NCBI GenBank assembly: GCA_037951105.1
Contig: JBAMJV010003083.1
Span: 123,869-187,868 of the forward strand
Direction: 5' to 3'
DNA from: Echinarachnius parma
Lineage: Eukaryota > Echinodermata > Echinoidea > Clypeasteroida > Echinarachniidae
Length of the DNA: 64,000 nucleotides
A model generated the notes under the pieces. The model was not told where the DNA came from. It ran no database searches and saw nothing but the letters and a program-made list of their open reading frames with translations. Shown piece after piece: positions 13,348 to 27,400 of the stretch (the first letter of the stretch is position 1; every line of letters starts with the position of its first letter). Made by a program: the position numbers and the translations under genes.

Positions 13348-14940
13348 ACTACATAAAATCTGATTGATGATATAATATGAGTATATAATAAGCCCAAGGC
13401 TAAGCCAAAGGCCAAACTGATGGAAGAACATTGGACATAACACAAATACAAATATTTATACTTGGCATTCAACCTAGCTGATTTGGTTTACAATCTGTAT
13501 TTAAAATCCTGCTCATGTACATCAATGGAATGCTTGTTATAGGGCAGCTAAGATGAATTACATGAATTTATAGATGAGCACAACAATTCCAGAAGATTTA
13601 TAATCTTCACAAAAACAAAGTCTATGAGCCACATATTGGTTTAATTGTATTTGCATTTAAATAACGTATTATACAGATAATGAAATATGTTTTCATTTGA
13701 AAGAGTGATGGTGCCATCCAGCTTGACACTGTTTTGGTATGTGTAACAATTTAGATTTGTGTTTTCTGTCCATCAAGTGTATGTGTAGGTGTTTTACAAT
13801 CTCCAAAGCACTTTATAACTACAGAAATTAATCATTATTTTGTACAAACTCACACATTTCTATAGAAGATTAACGAATTTGTGACATCCGAACTAAATCA
13901 TTTATACAAACATTATAACAAATGCTTTATGCACAATGGCTTTTCTGAATAAAGTTATATTGTGGCTGAATGATATGTATAACATACAAACAATTAAAAT
14001 GGAAAATCAAAATATGTACTAATTTTCAATAAAGATATCTTATTTTTTATCCAAAACTTGAAACCATCTATTAACAAAGACAGATCATCATATAACGCAT
14101 TACATGATTACATCCTGGTCTTTGCCATCAACCATTGCACAAGTAAATCAATCTTGGTATATCTTGGTTTTCAAATTTTCAAATTTTATGTATAAATCAT
14201 AACTAACTCGATAGTAATATATTGCAGCTTCATGCAACACACTTGTGATACATAATTGCAATGATCAAAATAAACATACAAATATATATATGTTATGTAT
14301 CATTTCTACAGATATTAATGCACTATATTCAGTCTAGTATGATCTAGCAGCACTCTGATGAACAGATAGGCAAGATATACATTTATCTCTGGGTATCAAA
14401 AATACATTTATAACAAATACAAACATAACAAATGAAAACAGATAAGAAAGCATATTTAGAAGCTCAATTTAATTACTGTAGTGAAAACACCAAAAACCAA
14501 GAGTAACCCCAAATCTCACAATAATAACAAGATATAACTATCAGAGCAGACTTGCTTGAAAGTGGTGGTTGAGAGATGATATGGTTAATATGTAAACATT
14601 ATGTATCATTACATAAAGTGGGACACATAGTGACTTTGCACCATCGATGACATAAAACAAAATAAAGAGACAACAAAATTGCCAGGCTCCAAATAGAACA
14701 GTATTGAAAATGTATACTAAAAGCACCAGTCATTTAAAATACAGTCCCTCATATGACTGAGGATCATATCAACATGTTAGTCAATTGAAATGACGCTAAT
14801 TCTCCTACAAAATAAATGTAATTCTTTTTGTTTCTATTTCTAACAGACAATATGATAAATGGAGAAAAAAAAGACTGCTGAAAATATTTTAAAATATGAT
14901 TATTTTCTCTGTTATTGTTATCAAGATGACCATCTTGGTA

Positions 14941-15080
14941 AATATGGCAAATTATCTAACCCTTGAATGCTGTAAGTAGATGAGAATGACATGAAGAACA
15001 TCTACAGTCCATATGGCAAATAATCTAACACTTGAATGCTAGTAGGTAGATGAGAATGATATGAAGACCATCTACAGTCC
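14941..15080 (-). repeat. Two 70-bp tandem copies of the giantin anchor codons in the 3' UTR
   Basis: Units 14941-15010 and 15011-15080 repeat the sequence at 15081-15150, which includes the last 19 codons and stop of giantin. The nearer copy still reads GLHIILIYLLAFKC-stop; the farther copy has lost one base in the Leu-Leu codons. The period (70) is not a multiple of 3. Confidence 0.9.
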
Positions 15081-15094
15081 ATATGGCATATAAT

Positions 15095-15203
15095 CTAACA
15101 CTTGAATGCTAGTAGGTAGATGAGAATGATATGAAGAGCTGCTGCATAGAGCACCATCATAGATCTTGGATGCACACCACTCCTCAGTGTACGGGTAAAA
15201 CTC
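15095..15203 (-). CDS. GOLGB1: Giantin exon 23 (tail anchor and stop)
   Basis: Acceptor CGATAG, phase 2. Encodes SFTRTLRSGVHPR, then a hydrophobic segment (MMVLYAAALHIILIYLLAF) and KC before TAG at 15097-15095. This matches the C-terminal anchor of vertebrate giantin in length and position. The last 19 codons with the stop are partly copied twice downstream (14941-15080). Confidence 0.93.
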
Positions 15204-15462
15204 CTATCGAGAGAGAAAACAAAAACAAGAAAATATTGTCATTAGAACTCGATCAATCGCTATCAATTGTGGCATTTCAAGAATAATCTAGATCGCGGAT
15301 ATATACCACTTCTTAATGTATAGGTAAAACTCCTGACAATCCGAATGAAGGTGTAATAATACATCTCTTATCATGTATTGTGACATTTAAATTACTACAG
15401 ACAGAATGAGAATTATGAGATATCAGGTGTCAAATTATGGGTCAACATATGGGGGACAAAAA

Positions 15463-15499
<37 letters not shown>

Positions 15500-18400
15500 C
15501 ATTGCAATGGCTATTTGGATAATGGTATTTCAGGAAAAAATATTGCTTGAAGCAAAAGTTACTACTACGTCTTAAACTAAAAGCTTTAAATTTCCAATTT
15601 AATCTGCCAATTGCTGTGTATAAACCACAATCATCTTTGTATACATCTACAATAAGGTACTATCAAAACTGACTACAGGAATGTTAAAATATGATACCAA
15701 ATTGTATATAAGATAAACAATAATATATTTGACCGGCTTGTCGGTTGTGTGTAAAAGATTGTATGATTGTACAATTTAAAAAGTCATATCTTCGCCAATT
15801 ATTGACCAATTTGTTCAAACAAAGGATTTAATAAAAGCTTGTGATGAGGTCTTTCTAATTGTATGAAAATCTACATTTTGATTTTTACCGACAAGTGTAG
15901 GGTTTTGCTATAGCCGGTCACATGTGTAATCTCTTAATGGTAAACGTTGTGTGATCTGTGAACTAAAGCACTCACCCTCTTCCTTTGAAGCAGCGTCTGA
16001 GCTTACTGGCCAAGGTGTTGCCATGACGAGCTGTACAATGAAGAAAGCAACACAAAGGAGTGCAGGGATAAAATATGATGCACAGAAAACATGTCTTATT
16101 CAATACTTTGCATTTGTGAAAATAAGTCCCAACATAATAATTTATTCATATTGCAATGATCATTTGGACAAAAGTAAAATCCATGTATGTAATCAAATAA
16201 AATGCACAATCTGCATAACAAATTCAAACTATTTAGTCTATTTTTCATTGCACCAAGGATGGAGGCCAGGGTAAAATCAAATGGCACAACTAAATATTAT
16301 CTTGTCAAAAACAAACTTTGTGTCTAGCTTTACCAGAATCAATTATTACTTTCTGTACTGTGTGCACGGGCGTCGATCTGTCATTGATACCCATAGATCA
16401 GGGGGGGATGATCCATTCATCCATCCCCCCCTAATGAATGGGTATTACGTAAGTATCGACGCTCATGACTGTGTGTATTGTTTAATTTGACAAAACACAT
16501 AGAAATATCTAGCGATTTCAGTACAATGTGAATTAATCCATTCAGGACTAGTCACACAATGTTTTGGCCACCCTACAAAAGATTGATTAATAATTATGCA
16601 TTTACCATTGCAATCCCACAACTAAATAAATGACTCAAATCATATAATTGGATACATCATTTTCACTATAATAATGAAATGTTTTGATGTGAAAATCCAA
16701 TAATTGTGAAGAGGTTGAAATAATAGTAACACACTGAGCTCATGTCCAGCTTTATACATCCTTGAGCCTCTTCAGCTTCCTCATTATACATAATAACTCT
16801 ACATGTTGCTTCACATAATGCACCTTCACCTTCCTCATTATACATAATAACTCTACATGTTGCTTCACATAATGCACCTTCAGCTTCCTCATTATACATA
16901 ATAACTCTACATGTTGCTTCACATAATACACCTTCAGCTTCCTCATTATACATAATAACTCTACATGTTGCTTCACATAATACACCTTCAGCTTCCTCAT
17001 TATACATAATAACTCTACATGTTGCTTCACATAATACACCTTCAGCTTCCTCATTATACATAATAACTCTACATGTTGCTTCACATAATGCACCTTCACC
17101 TTCCTCATTATACATAATAACTCTACATGTTGCTTCACATAATGCACCTTCAGCTTCCTCATTATACATAATAACTCTACATGTTGCTTCACATAATACA
17201 CCTTCAGCTTCCTCATTATACATAATAACTCTACATGTTGCTTCACATAATACACCTTCAGCTTCCTCATTATACATAATAACTCTACATGTTGCTTCAC
17301 ATAATACACCTTCAGCTTCCTCATTATACATAATAACTCTACATGTTGCTTCACATAATACACCTTCAGCTTCCTCATTATACATAATAACTCTACATGT
17401 TGCTTCACATAATGCACCTTCACCTTCCTCATTATACATAATAACTCTACATGTTGCTTCACATAATACACCTTTTTGCATTATCAGCACTGATTTGATT
17501 TTATGGCGTTTTCTTTTGTTTGTTGTTGTTGTTGTTTTTTGTTGGGGGGGGGGGGGAAATTTCAACATAGTATAGATTGCAGTCAATCTAGCACAAAAAG
17601 TTCAACATTTTCCACTCCCTAGGGAACACTCTAGCCCAGAGCAGTGATATGAAACCACATTCAAATATTTCCAGGAAACTAAATTCCACACCTGAGTCAC
17701 TGTAGTCAGTGGAACCTCAATAAACAGAGCTCTGATACAACTAAGCCCTCTTTATAACAAGGCAATTTAACAGGTCCCAGCTCATATCTTGGGTTTTTTA
17801 TCCTGATATAACAAGGATACACAATATAAAAAGGTAATTTTGATGGTCCCAATGAACTTGTTAAAATGATGTTTTACTGTACCCAAGTAGGAATGATAGT
17901 AGGTAACTTACTGAGATGGTGTCCAGCCTTATAAGCCTTGACCATGAGCTGAGTTTCCTCATCATCTGAGTCAATGTATAGACTGTACTCCTTCCTCTGT
18001 ATTGATGCTGGTGACTGCTGCTGGGGATATCTCTTCACTTCCCTCAGTCTGTCCTGTGTGTTATTCAAGGCCTCCTCTGCAAACAGGCGCTGCTCTTGCT
18101 CATACTGCAATGATGCCTGAAAAGTGCAATAAAAATGTTGTTATAGATAACAACAATAATACTTGTATCTTATACAACATTTAATACAATAAAACGTTTA
18201 GATAACTATATTCCAATCTTCATTATTATGATGCAATCAGAACATACTGATCAACATTTGGGGCATTAAAGGGAGTGTCCACCTTTCGCAAGCCAAATTT
18301 CAAAAGTTGCGAGGTTATTGTCATATATAAAAGAAAATAAGAGCTTGAAATCTCCTTTTCGTGGAGTTATAGACCTAAAAATGAATTATGCGTCGCGATG

Positions 18401-21400
18401 ATGTTTAATATGCATTACGAGTCTTCACCCGAGCAAAATTTTGCACACGATAGCTGCTGGCGCAATGCGGGGAACACCCACTGCTGTGTGTGACCTCTAC
18501 GTGACCCGCGCACAGATTGTGATCAACCAACGACGTAAGCGAATACTAAACAAAATAACTAAGACTCGCTAAAACCGACTACATGTAATTGTTAATTCTC
18601 CATTTTTTAAACCTTTTTCGTGGCGTACGTTAAAAAATGTCGGCTTCACAATACCTTTACAAGCATAAGTACAATATTGTTGTAATATTATGCTAAATCA
18701 GTTAAACGCACTTATTGGCCGATATATAGATCGATGAAGGGATGATTTCTACACTTTCGTAGAATCCCACTTACAGGGTTGTTCGATCTGAAATGTTTTG
18801 TGTATGTTACATTCATCATCATCATCCATCTACTGGAAACTGTTCAGACGATTTGTAACAGGCAGATACTCCCTTTAAGTGGGTCCTTCTTCAGACCAAC
18901 ACTCTCCTAAAAAAAGAAAACTTGGAAACTTCCTCTTCAAGTTATTCTTGGTCATTGAAAACTTATAAATTATAACTTTGTTTATTAGTGGTGTGATCCA
19001 ACTTGATCTTTCATACTCAATGACCAATCATCATGTAGTATACATTGTTAACCTTCTAGGTTGAGAAAGAATTTTTTTAAATACATAAAATGACTCTTTA
19101 AATGAAATAATGAATAACCAGGCATTCCTAGATTGGCAATATGAAGTACATGTATCATTTAACCCCTTCACCACGGGAACCGAGTGGGTTGTGTACAAAT
19201 TCTATGGGGATTTCACAAACTCGTAGGGTACGGGTTAATTCTCAAAGTAAATGCGGTATAGATAATGAATTAGGGAAATACTACTACCTCCACTTGTGCA
19301 CACTCTCTGGCCAGCTTTGTTCTCTCATGTTCCACAATCTCCAATCTAAACAAAAGGGAAGAAAGAAAAGACTTGGACTGACTGCTCATTGTTATGCTAG
19401 TAAACTTACCGTAAATCTCCGTGTATAAAACGCACTTTTTTTCCGTCGGAAAAATTTCAAAGTTGGGGGTGCGTCTTATACACAGGTACAGGAAAGAAAA
19501 AAAAAATTTTTTTTTTAAATAAATAAATTTAAAAAAATTTGGGACACCATGTAGTCATGTTGAATGTGTATAACACATGGTTTAAGGCATGACAAGAGCT
19601 TGCTGTCAGTTGTAGCATTCAGCAAGATATACATACCTTTTTTCTCACAGACAAAATATTGGTTACAGATGTAAAAATTGCAAGTTTATTGAGCAGTAAT
19701 ACTGCTGCTAATGAATATTCATACATTCGTGAGCAGCAGTACTAATTAAATATGCAATTTTCTAACCAGTGGTTATAAATTTTGCTGATAATTAAAAATA
19801 GTTGTTAGTAAATTTAGAAAATTGCATTATATTTAGTGAGTATTGGTGCTCAAGAATATTCATGAATATGAATATGAATATTTATGAGCACCAGTGTTAC
19901 TGCTCAATAAATGTGCAATTTGTGTACTAACCACTATTTTTATGTGAGAAAATGATGTTGATGAATGCTACTTTTTTTTCTTTTTTTTTTTCCTGTGAAA
20001 GTTGGGGGTGCTTTTTATACACGAGTGCGTCTTATACACGGAGATTTACGGTATACAGTATCCCATTTGTTAGATTTATAAACTGTAAACACAGCATGCA
20101 CCACATAAAGGGATATTTTAACCTATTTAACCCTCTGAGTGCAATGGTCCACTCAAGTTACGATACTCATAACATCAGATCTATATGTATTGGTCTGTTC
20201 CTAAATGCACACAATATATTCAAGTTTTGAATCAATATATAGACAGACTTCTTACCAAGCTGAATGTCAGTTCTATTCATTCTAGATGGATTGGGGGGGG
20301 GGGGGGGGGGGGGCTGCATGTACAATTATCTAAAGAACTGGGTCAAGTGGGTTGTACGGTTTAGATTTCATACTCGGACAGTTAGCCTAGAACTTGATTT
20401 GTATACTTTGTCTTTAAAATATTCAACTATTCACTCACTCACTCATAATCTCAATGAGTAATAAACAATGACTTACTGTTGCTTGAGACTGGTGATCTGT
20501 TCTTGTGACTGGTGAGTAGGCTGAGGTATTGCCATTAGATTCTGAGATGGGGCACTCCTCTGCACCATGGCTTCTTCCTGCACCATAGGTGCTTCTTCCA
20601 CCTGATAAAAGAAATATTAGAAACATAAACAACTTATTATAATGTATAATTACATAAACAAGGCACCATATTGAAGGGATCTAGTAACTTTGTAGAAATT
20701 TGCAAAAAGTGATGTATGGTTGATAAAAAATGTGTAATTTTGTGATCTGATATGTCCACTAAGTAATGTGTGAAAATTCACATTAAAGGGGACCACCACT
20801 CAAATGATTTATAAACAATACAATTAATGGATAATTAAAAATCCAAAAACTTCAATGGTGATTATCTTTTTAACGAAAGAGAAATTTGAAAAACCCAAAC
20901 CTGTTCCACGCTTCTATTGGTAATACAACACAAGGTATGAGAGAACCACTAGAGTTCTAAGTAAGTTTTGTGGATTTGAACAATGTTACTAGATCCCTTT
21001 AAGCATGGCCCCACTAGTGCAAGGATTTTTGTTGCCACACAGTGCGACCAATTCAACCTACTGACAATGATTCGTAAACAAGTTAATTTCAAGCTCTGAA
21101 TAACACGAAACAATCAATACATGTACACCTGTCAATTTGTGGAATGGAAATAAAACCCACTTATTTAGTAAAAAATAAATCCTTACGATTGCTGATGTTT
21201 ACTTGGTTATCCTCAATATGTAGCATACAGTCGTTTTTCTTTTTTGGGGTCTGCATTTTTCAAATCACCTCCTAGCTCTTCAGATGAACCATTAAGTCAT
21301 CTGGCTTCTGAAGATATTTTACCATTATAGTAGGTTATGCTCTGAATTGAAATATTGGCCAACTATTCACAATTTCCAAGGGTGTCCTTCTTACTCTGCC

Positions 21401-24400
21401 ACTTTACAAATCTTTGCTGACCATCCTCCCCCATCTAGTGTCCTCAGGGTTAGATCAAATTGTATCAATTAGCTTGAAAAATTATAATAAAAACAAAGAA
21501 ATAAAATCAAAGTGAACAAATGTTACCATGATTTTGCTGATGTTTGCTTGACTGTCCTCTATCTGAAGCATGAGGGCGTCCTTGTCATTCTGCAGTCCTG
21601 AGATATATCTCTCCACGTCCTTCAGGTTTCGCTCCTTGTTTCTCAGATGTACTTTCAAGCTGTTTCTCTCCTCCACCAATCCAGCAACACGTTGAGTCAA
21701 CGTCTCACACCTGTAAAAGTACACAAATATTACAAAAAGTAAGCCTAATCCTAGAGAAGTTATTTTTTTATATTAAACAATTAGTAGAAATCGGTATAAG
21801 TTTGAACAAACTAAGAAAGGTAAGGCTGCTTTCTTCTACCACAACCATCCACTGTGTTAATGTCTCACACATGGGTAATATAGATAATACAGACACCTTG
21901 AATTAAGAAATATTATCTCTTTAATGTTCTTTATACTCCTTCATTGAATTGACAATACAATGATATAGAATAAAAATATGCATAATTATTATTAGTAGTA
22001 GTATTTATATAGTTACTGAATGTGCTAAAGTACCATTCCTACCTGATCTCTCTCTGATGCATCCCCTGTATAGCTCTATCCCTCTCCTCAGCCGACCTCG
22101 CCAGATCTTCCCTCATCCTTTGTTCAGAATCTTGAAGCTGCTGCAATCTATCAAACATAGCAGTTCAGTGGAAAGATAAGAATCATGCACCTCTAGAACA
22201 TATTTACACAGTTCAGCAAAAATGATTAGTTCGTTCTTTACAAGTCCACACATTTCATGTAAATATTGTTACTGGACATCAATAAAACTGACAGGAAAAC
22301 ACTAGTCATAGTCATGCTGTACATCACATTGCATCAGAAAATTTAGGATACTTCATTACCGACTGAAAGTTATGTAAATGCTTTAAATACTCTGTATAGT
22401 TTAATTTCAAAGTTTATACACAATTGCAAAAATAAGAATACAAATTAAGTAGTATCTCTTTCCAAATGTGCTGTAAGAAAATAGGAATTTTAGGAACTAA
22501 CATGAAATCAATAAAATATTGTAAGATAGTTCCGATATTGTAAAAACATCTGTATGCAAATTAAATGGAATTGATAGTGCATAATAAAAACATGATTACT
22601 GCACCTTTCATCCACTGTGCCATGCTGCTGCAGCTGTTGCTCCAGTCCTGTAACCCTAGATGACATCACAGCCACCTCTTCCTTTAACTCATCCCGTTGC
22701 TTGGCAACCGTCTCTGCTTCCGTCTGTAGCCGAGCATACTCCTTGCGGGCAGTGTCAAACTGCTCATGTAGAATACCACTGCTGCTCACTGCATCCTCAT
22801 ACTGCCTCTGCACCGACTCCATTTCCATGGCAACGGAAGACTTGTCCTCCTGAGCGAGCCTGATCTCTGCTGTCATCTGGTCCTGAAGGGACTGGACCTC
22901 ACTGATGCGTTCTGCCTCGTGGTCTGAGAGGGTCGCCTCCAGACGCTTGTTCTGCTGCCGTAGCTCTCTCATCTCATCTCCTACCTCATCAATCTCCATC
23001 TGGAAGTGCTCCAGTTCATCCTTGAGATCGTTGTTCTCTTGAGCCATGTCAGCGAGGCGATGTTCCAACAACATCTTGTCTTGTCTAAGATGCTGCGCTC
23101 CTTCAGTTGCACCTGGCGTATCAGAATAAGGGAAATAATTTATTTCCATTCTGAGTAACTTTAACAGAGTTATCTCATCTTTTCAATAAACATTAAGGAG
23201 TGCTTTAGTTCATCTTTTTACTCAACAACCTGATCTTCTATCAAACAACCTATTGCATTTTCTTTACTGCTGGGCTTCTTTTCACATAGCAAATTATATA
23301 TATGATACAATGCTACTTTTATATAGATTTCCCTTTTTCTTCTGACATATCAGAGGCAGAACCATTATTTTGTATCCATGTCCCATCTGGCACAGAAAAG
23401 ATCAGACAAGAAAACAAGTTTCATTACAGTTCCTCAGAATAAATGTCCTTCCATTTCACCTCATTTTCATGCACAGAAACATAGAACATTGAGAGCAATA
23501 TACTGTGTAAATATGATATTATAAATATATCAATTGCATACTGGACCTGACTGTTTTGATTAAGAATCCTGCCATTTATTTATTGCTACAAATAATATGT
23601 ATTCTACTGGGGACTTCAGTTATTTCATAGTATGGTATTTTCCTTCATTGTGGGTGTATGTGAGATAGGGGCTTTGTAACATGTCACCCCATCCTATACA
23701 ATAACATGGCCATCTTGCACATACCTGTGAGTTCAAACAGCTGTGCCTGCAGGTCCTCCACCTCCCCCCTGGCCTCCACCAGAGCTTGGTCTGCCTCCTG
23801 GAGCCTCTCTGCTGCTGCTGTGATGGTGGTGGCAAGCTCAGTGTTCATTGCTTTCATGGCGTCATGCTCTGATCTCAGTTTGCCCAGCTCCACATGCACC
23901 TTGACCACTTCATCAGCACTCCTAGTCAGCTCATCCATCACCTCTGCAACCTTCTTCTCATAGCTGGCTACATCTCGCTCATACTTCTCCTCCCACAACC
24001 TATGTTGGCTCTCTAGCTCTGTCTCCAACGATTTCACCCTGTCCTTCAAGCCATCACCCTCCTGTCCTCGAGATTTCACCAGTTCCTTCAGTTCAGCTGC
24101 CAGCTTCTCTCCCTTGTCCTTGGCAAGCTTCAATCCAGTCCTCAACTCATCCAATTCCACCTTATTGACTTCATCCTCATCCTTCAGATGCTTCACCTCT
24201 GCTTTCCTTTGCTGGTTGTCTTTGGAAAGGCTAGACTTCTCATCTTTCAATGCTTCAACTTCTGATTGAAGTCCGTTGACATGCTTCCTGGCTGCATCCA
24301 GCTTCGAGCCAGAGTCCTCCACCACATTGTTCAGGAGCTCACACTGGTTCTGCAGTTCCTCCTTCTGCCTTGCCAACCCCTCACACTGCTCCCTCATACT

Positions 24401-27400
24401 GGCTATCTCTGCCTGCAGGGAAGATTTCTCTGATTGCCTGTCATCGCCAGAAGTCCTCAGAACCTCAACCTCCCGTTTCATCATGGCCATCTTGCTCTCA
24501 AAATCAGTTTCCTGCTTGACGATGCCAGCTGATGTTGCTTCTCTCTCCTGCTGAAGTTGATCCATCTGAGCGGTGGTGGCATCCTTCTCTTGGTGAAGTA
24601 GCTCTAGCTCAGCGGCCATCTTGCGTCGGGCATCCTTCATCTTGACCAGCTGTTCCTTGAGTTTCTCGCTCCTCTGCTCAGCCCGACCCTTCAGGCTCTG
24701 CTCCTTGGTCAAAGCATCTCTCAGTTTAGTTAACTATACAGGGAAAAGGGTGGAGAGTTATTGCAAGAAAATATATCAAACATATTGACATAATTTGCTA
24801 ATGTAAATATGGAATCATTATTTTGATTATTATATTTATAAACTAGCTAACTGTTTATCATCATGCTTGACACATCAGTTACCTTGTTAATATCGTGTTT
24901 CCTTCAGTCTCGATACAAACTAAAAATTGTGCATCATTATACAGAAAGCGATAAAATATTTATTCCTCAATTTAACAAAAATAATAACTATAATAAAAGT
25001 GACAACACACCTATTAAGAAATGCACACATTTTGTAACTTTCATTAATTATAGGTTACCATAAAAACCAATGTTAGTATTAACATTGTCAGCATGTAATG
25101 CATACTTACTTCCTCTGTCATCTCTAGTCTCTCTTGCTCTATCCTAGCCATGCTGTCCTTCATCCCCTCAACCTCAGCCTTCAACTTATCCTGTGCAGCC
25201 CTGCTAGTCTCCGACTCCTGGAATTCACCACCAAGTTCTTCCTGCTTCTCCTGCAAGCTTGTATTCTCTTCCACAAGTCCCTTTTCTCTCTCATGCAAGT
25301 TTTCATTCTCCTCAACAAGTTCTCTTTGTCTCTCCTGCAAGTGTTGATTCTCCTCAGCAAGTTCTCTTTCTCTCTCCTGTAATGTTTCATTCTGCTCCAC
25401 CAGGAGACTAAGTCTTCCTTCAAGATCTCCATTCTCCCTCTGTAGCCTGTTCAGTTCCTCCTCAACTCTTTTCATCTCATTTGCATTCTCCTGAAGGGCT
25501 CCTTGATTTTCAGCCATCGTGACATTCTCGGATTTCATTTTGTCCAGTTCTTTCAAGTTGACCTCATTTTCTTGTCTTAATGCAGAAAGTTCCGTCTCTA
25601 GTGCATTCATCCTTTCCTCCGAGTCACTTTGTTCTCTTGTAATTTGTTCAATAACTGAATTGAGTTCATCATTTTTCTCATCCAAATCCTTCTTTTGACT
25701 GTCTAAAGCACCTATTCGTTCTTTCAGTTGTTCCTGCAGTTGCAAAAATACATTCTCTTTCTCCGATATGTCTTTTTCTGCATCTTCTTTTTGAGATATG
25801 ACAGTTCTAAGCTTCTCCATTTCTTCATCCTTCTCTTGAACAATTCTGCTTAATTCCTCAATTTCTGTCTGGGAATTTTGACACTTTACTTCACTAGCAG
25901 CCAATTGCTCTGATGTTGATTCACCCTTCTGAATTTCTCCTTCAAGAAGGTCAGCCTTTTCCTGAAGGTTTACATTCAGCTGCTGAAGCTCAGCATCTTG
26001 GTTCTTGAGAGACTCTTCCATGTTCCTACTCCGCTCTTCATCATGCACTGATGCTTCATGTGCAGATTGCAGCTTTGTAGTGAGGCTGTCATTCTGTAAA
26101 GACAGTTCCTCTAGCTGACTGGCACTCTTGTCAAGACACGTCCTAACTGTGGTCAATTCTTGCTCTTTTTCTGCCAACATGGCTGTTGCTGTTGACAACT
26201 CTTGTTCTTTCTCTGCCATTCCTTCACGCATTTGTGACATCTCTTCAGAGACGTCCCCAAGTTCATTATGCTGTTGTTTGATTGCCTGATCCTTTTCATG
26301 TATGGCAGTCTCTAGCATGGACACTTGAGCTTGTATCTCATCATTTTTCCTCAAGACTTCTAGGAGCTCATCCTTTGACTCCCCTTCTTCAGGCCCATCA
26401 GTCTCAGAGGCAGTAGCAGCAGCAGCCGCGTCCCTCTCTCTTGCTTCAGCCCTCAGCTGAGCAGCTTCTGCTTCAATTTCCCTGTTCTTCTGATTGGCCA
26501 CCTCAAACTTTGTCTTCATGTCCTTAGCCTTGGTGAGGAGCTTGCCATACCTCAGCTTGCCCTGCTCGACCTCTTGCTTTAGCTTCGCTATCTCTTCTTC
26601 CTTCTCTGCAGCCTTCCCACCATCATTCTCATCCTGAGCTGAAGTCTGTCGCATTTCTTCCACTCTTCCCTTTTCTTGAATTATTTCTTCTACCCTTCCC
26701 TGTTGTAACTGGACTTCCTGCTGCAAGCTAGCAATGAAGGAGTCCTTCTCTGCAAAGCTGTGGGTCATGCCTTCCAGAGCAGCTTCCCTCTCAGCAAGCC
26801 TGGACTGCAGATCCTGGACAACCTCATCCCTCTGCTGCACCTCTCTGTTCAGCTCACTCACCTTCCCATTGACCTCCGTTAACCTCTGGTCCAGGATCTC
26901 AGCCTGAGCGTTGACATCCTCCTCTCTGGACATCATCACCTCCTTCAGTGACTTCACTGCAAGCTCCCTCTCTTCTAGCTCTTGTCTCATTCTGTGTAAG
27001 GTCTTTTCATATTCTCCAGCTGCTTTGCTCAAAGAGAACAGATTCTCTTCTATATCTTCCTTTGCTCTTAACTTCTCTTGAAGTTCCTCTTCCCTGTTGG
27101 TATTTTCTGCTACAGTGTTTCTCAACTGCTTCACCTCCACAACCGCTTTCTTGAGCTTCTCACGAAGAGCATGGATGCGATCCTCAAGTTGTGATTTCAC
27201 AGTTCCGTGTTCCATTTCCATGGTTTTTATCCTCTGTTCCCTTTCTGATATCTGTTGTACCAATTCTGCAGATTCCCCACTGCTGGATGCCATAGAATCT
27301 CTCAATGAGGACAGTTCTTGCTGATACCTGCCCTCAGTTGCTGCTGCCTCTGCTTGCAATGAATCCGTTTTGCTCTTCAGGTTTTCAAATGCAGCTTTAA

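Larger units (their letters stand above)
12770..15094 (-). other. Giantin 3' UTR and 3' flank (end not fixed)
   Basis: AT-rich DNA without a supportable gene on either strand. On the minus strand an AATAAA hexamer (TTTATT on the plus strand) occurs near 12,770 and another near 12,390; either could end the transcript. It contains the anchor-codon repeats (14941-15080) and a 55-bp minisatellite (13128-13347). The UTR length is inference. Confidence 0.4.

Noticed and set aside
16666-17586. 306-codon minus-strand open frame made of 18-residue repeats
   Set aside because: It is a 54-bp minisatellite inside giantin intron 21. Another frame is equally open, and there is no unique flanking coding sequence or splice support.
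24863-25063. 66-codon plus-strand open frame in giantin intron 14
   Set aside because: AT-rich with Asn/Lys/Ile bias, no homology recognised, and opposite to the gene.
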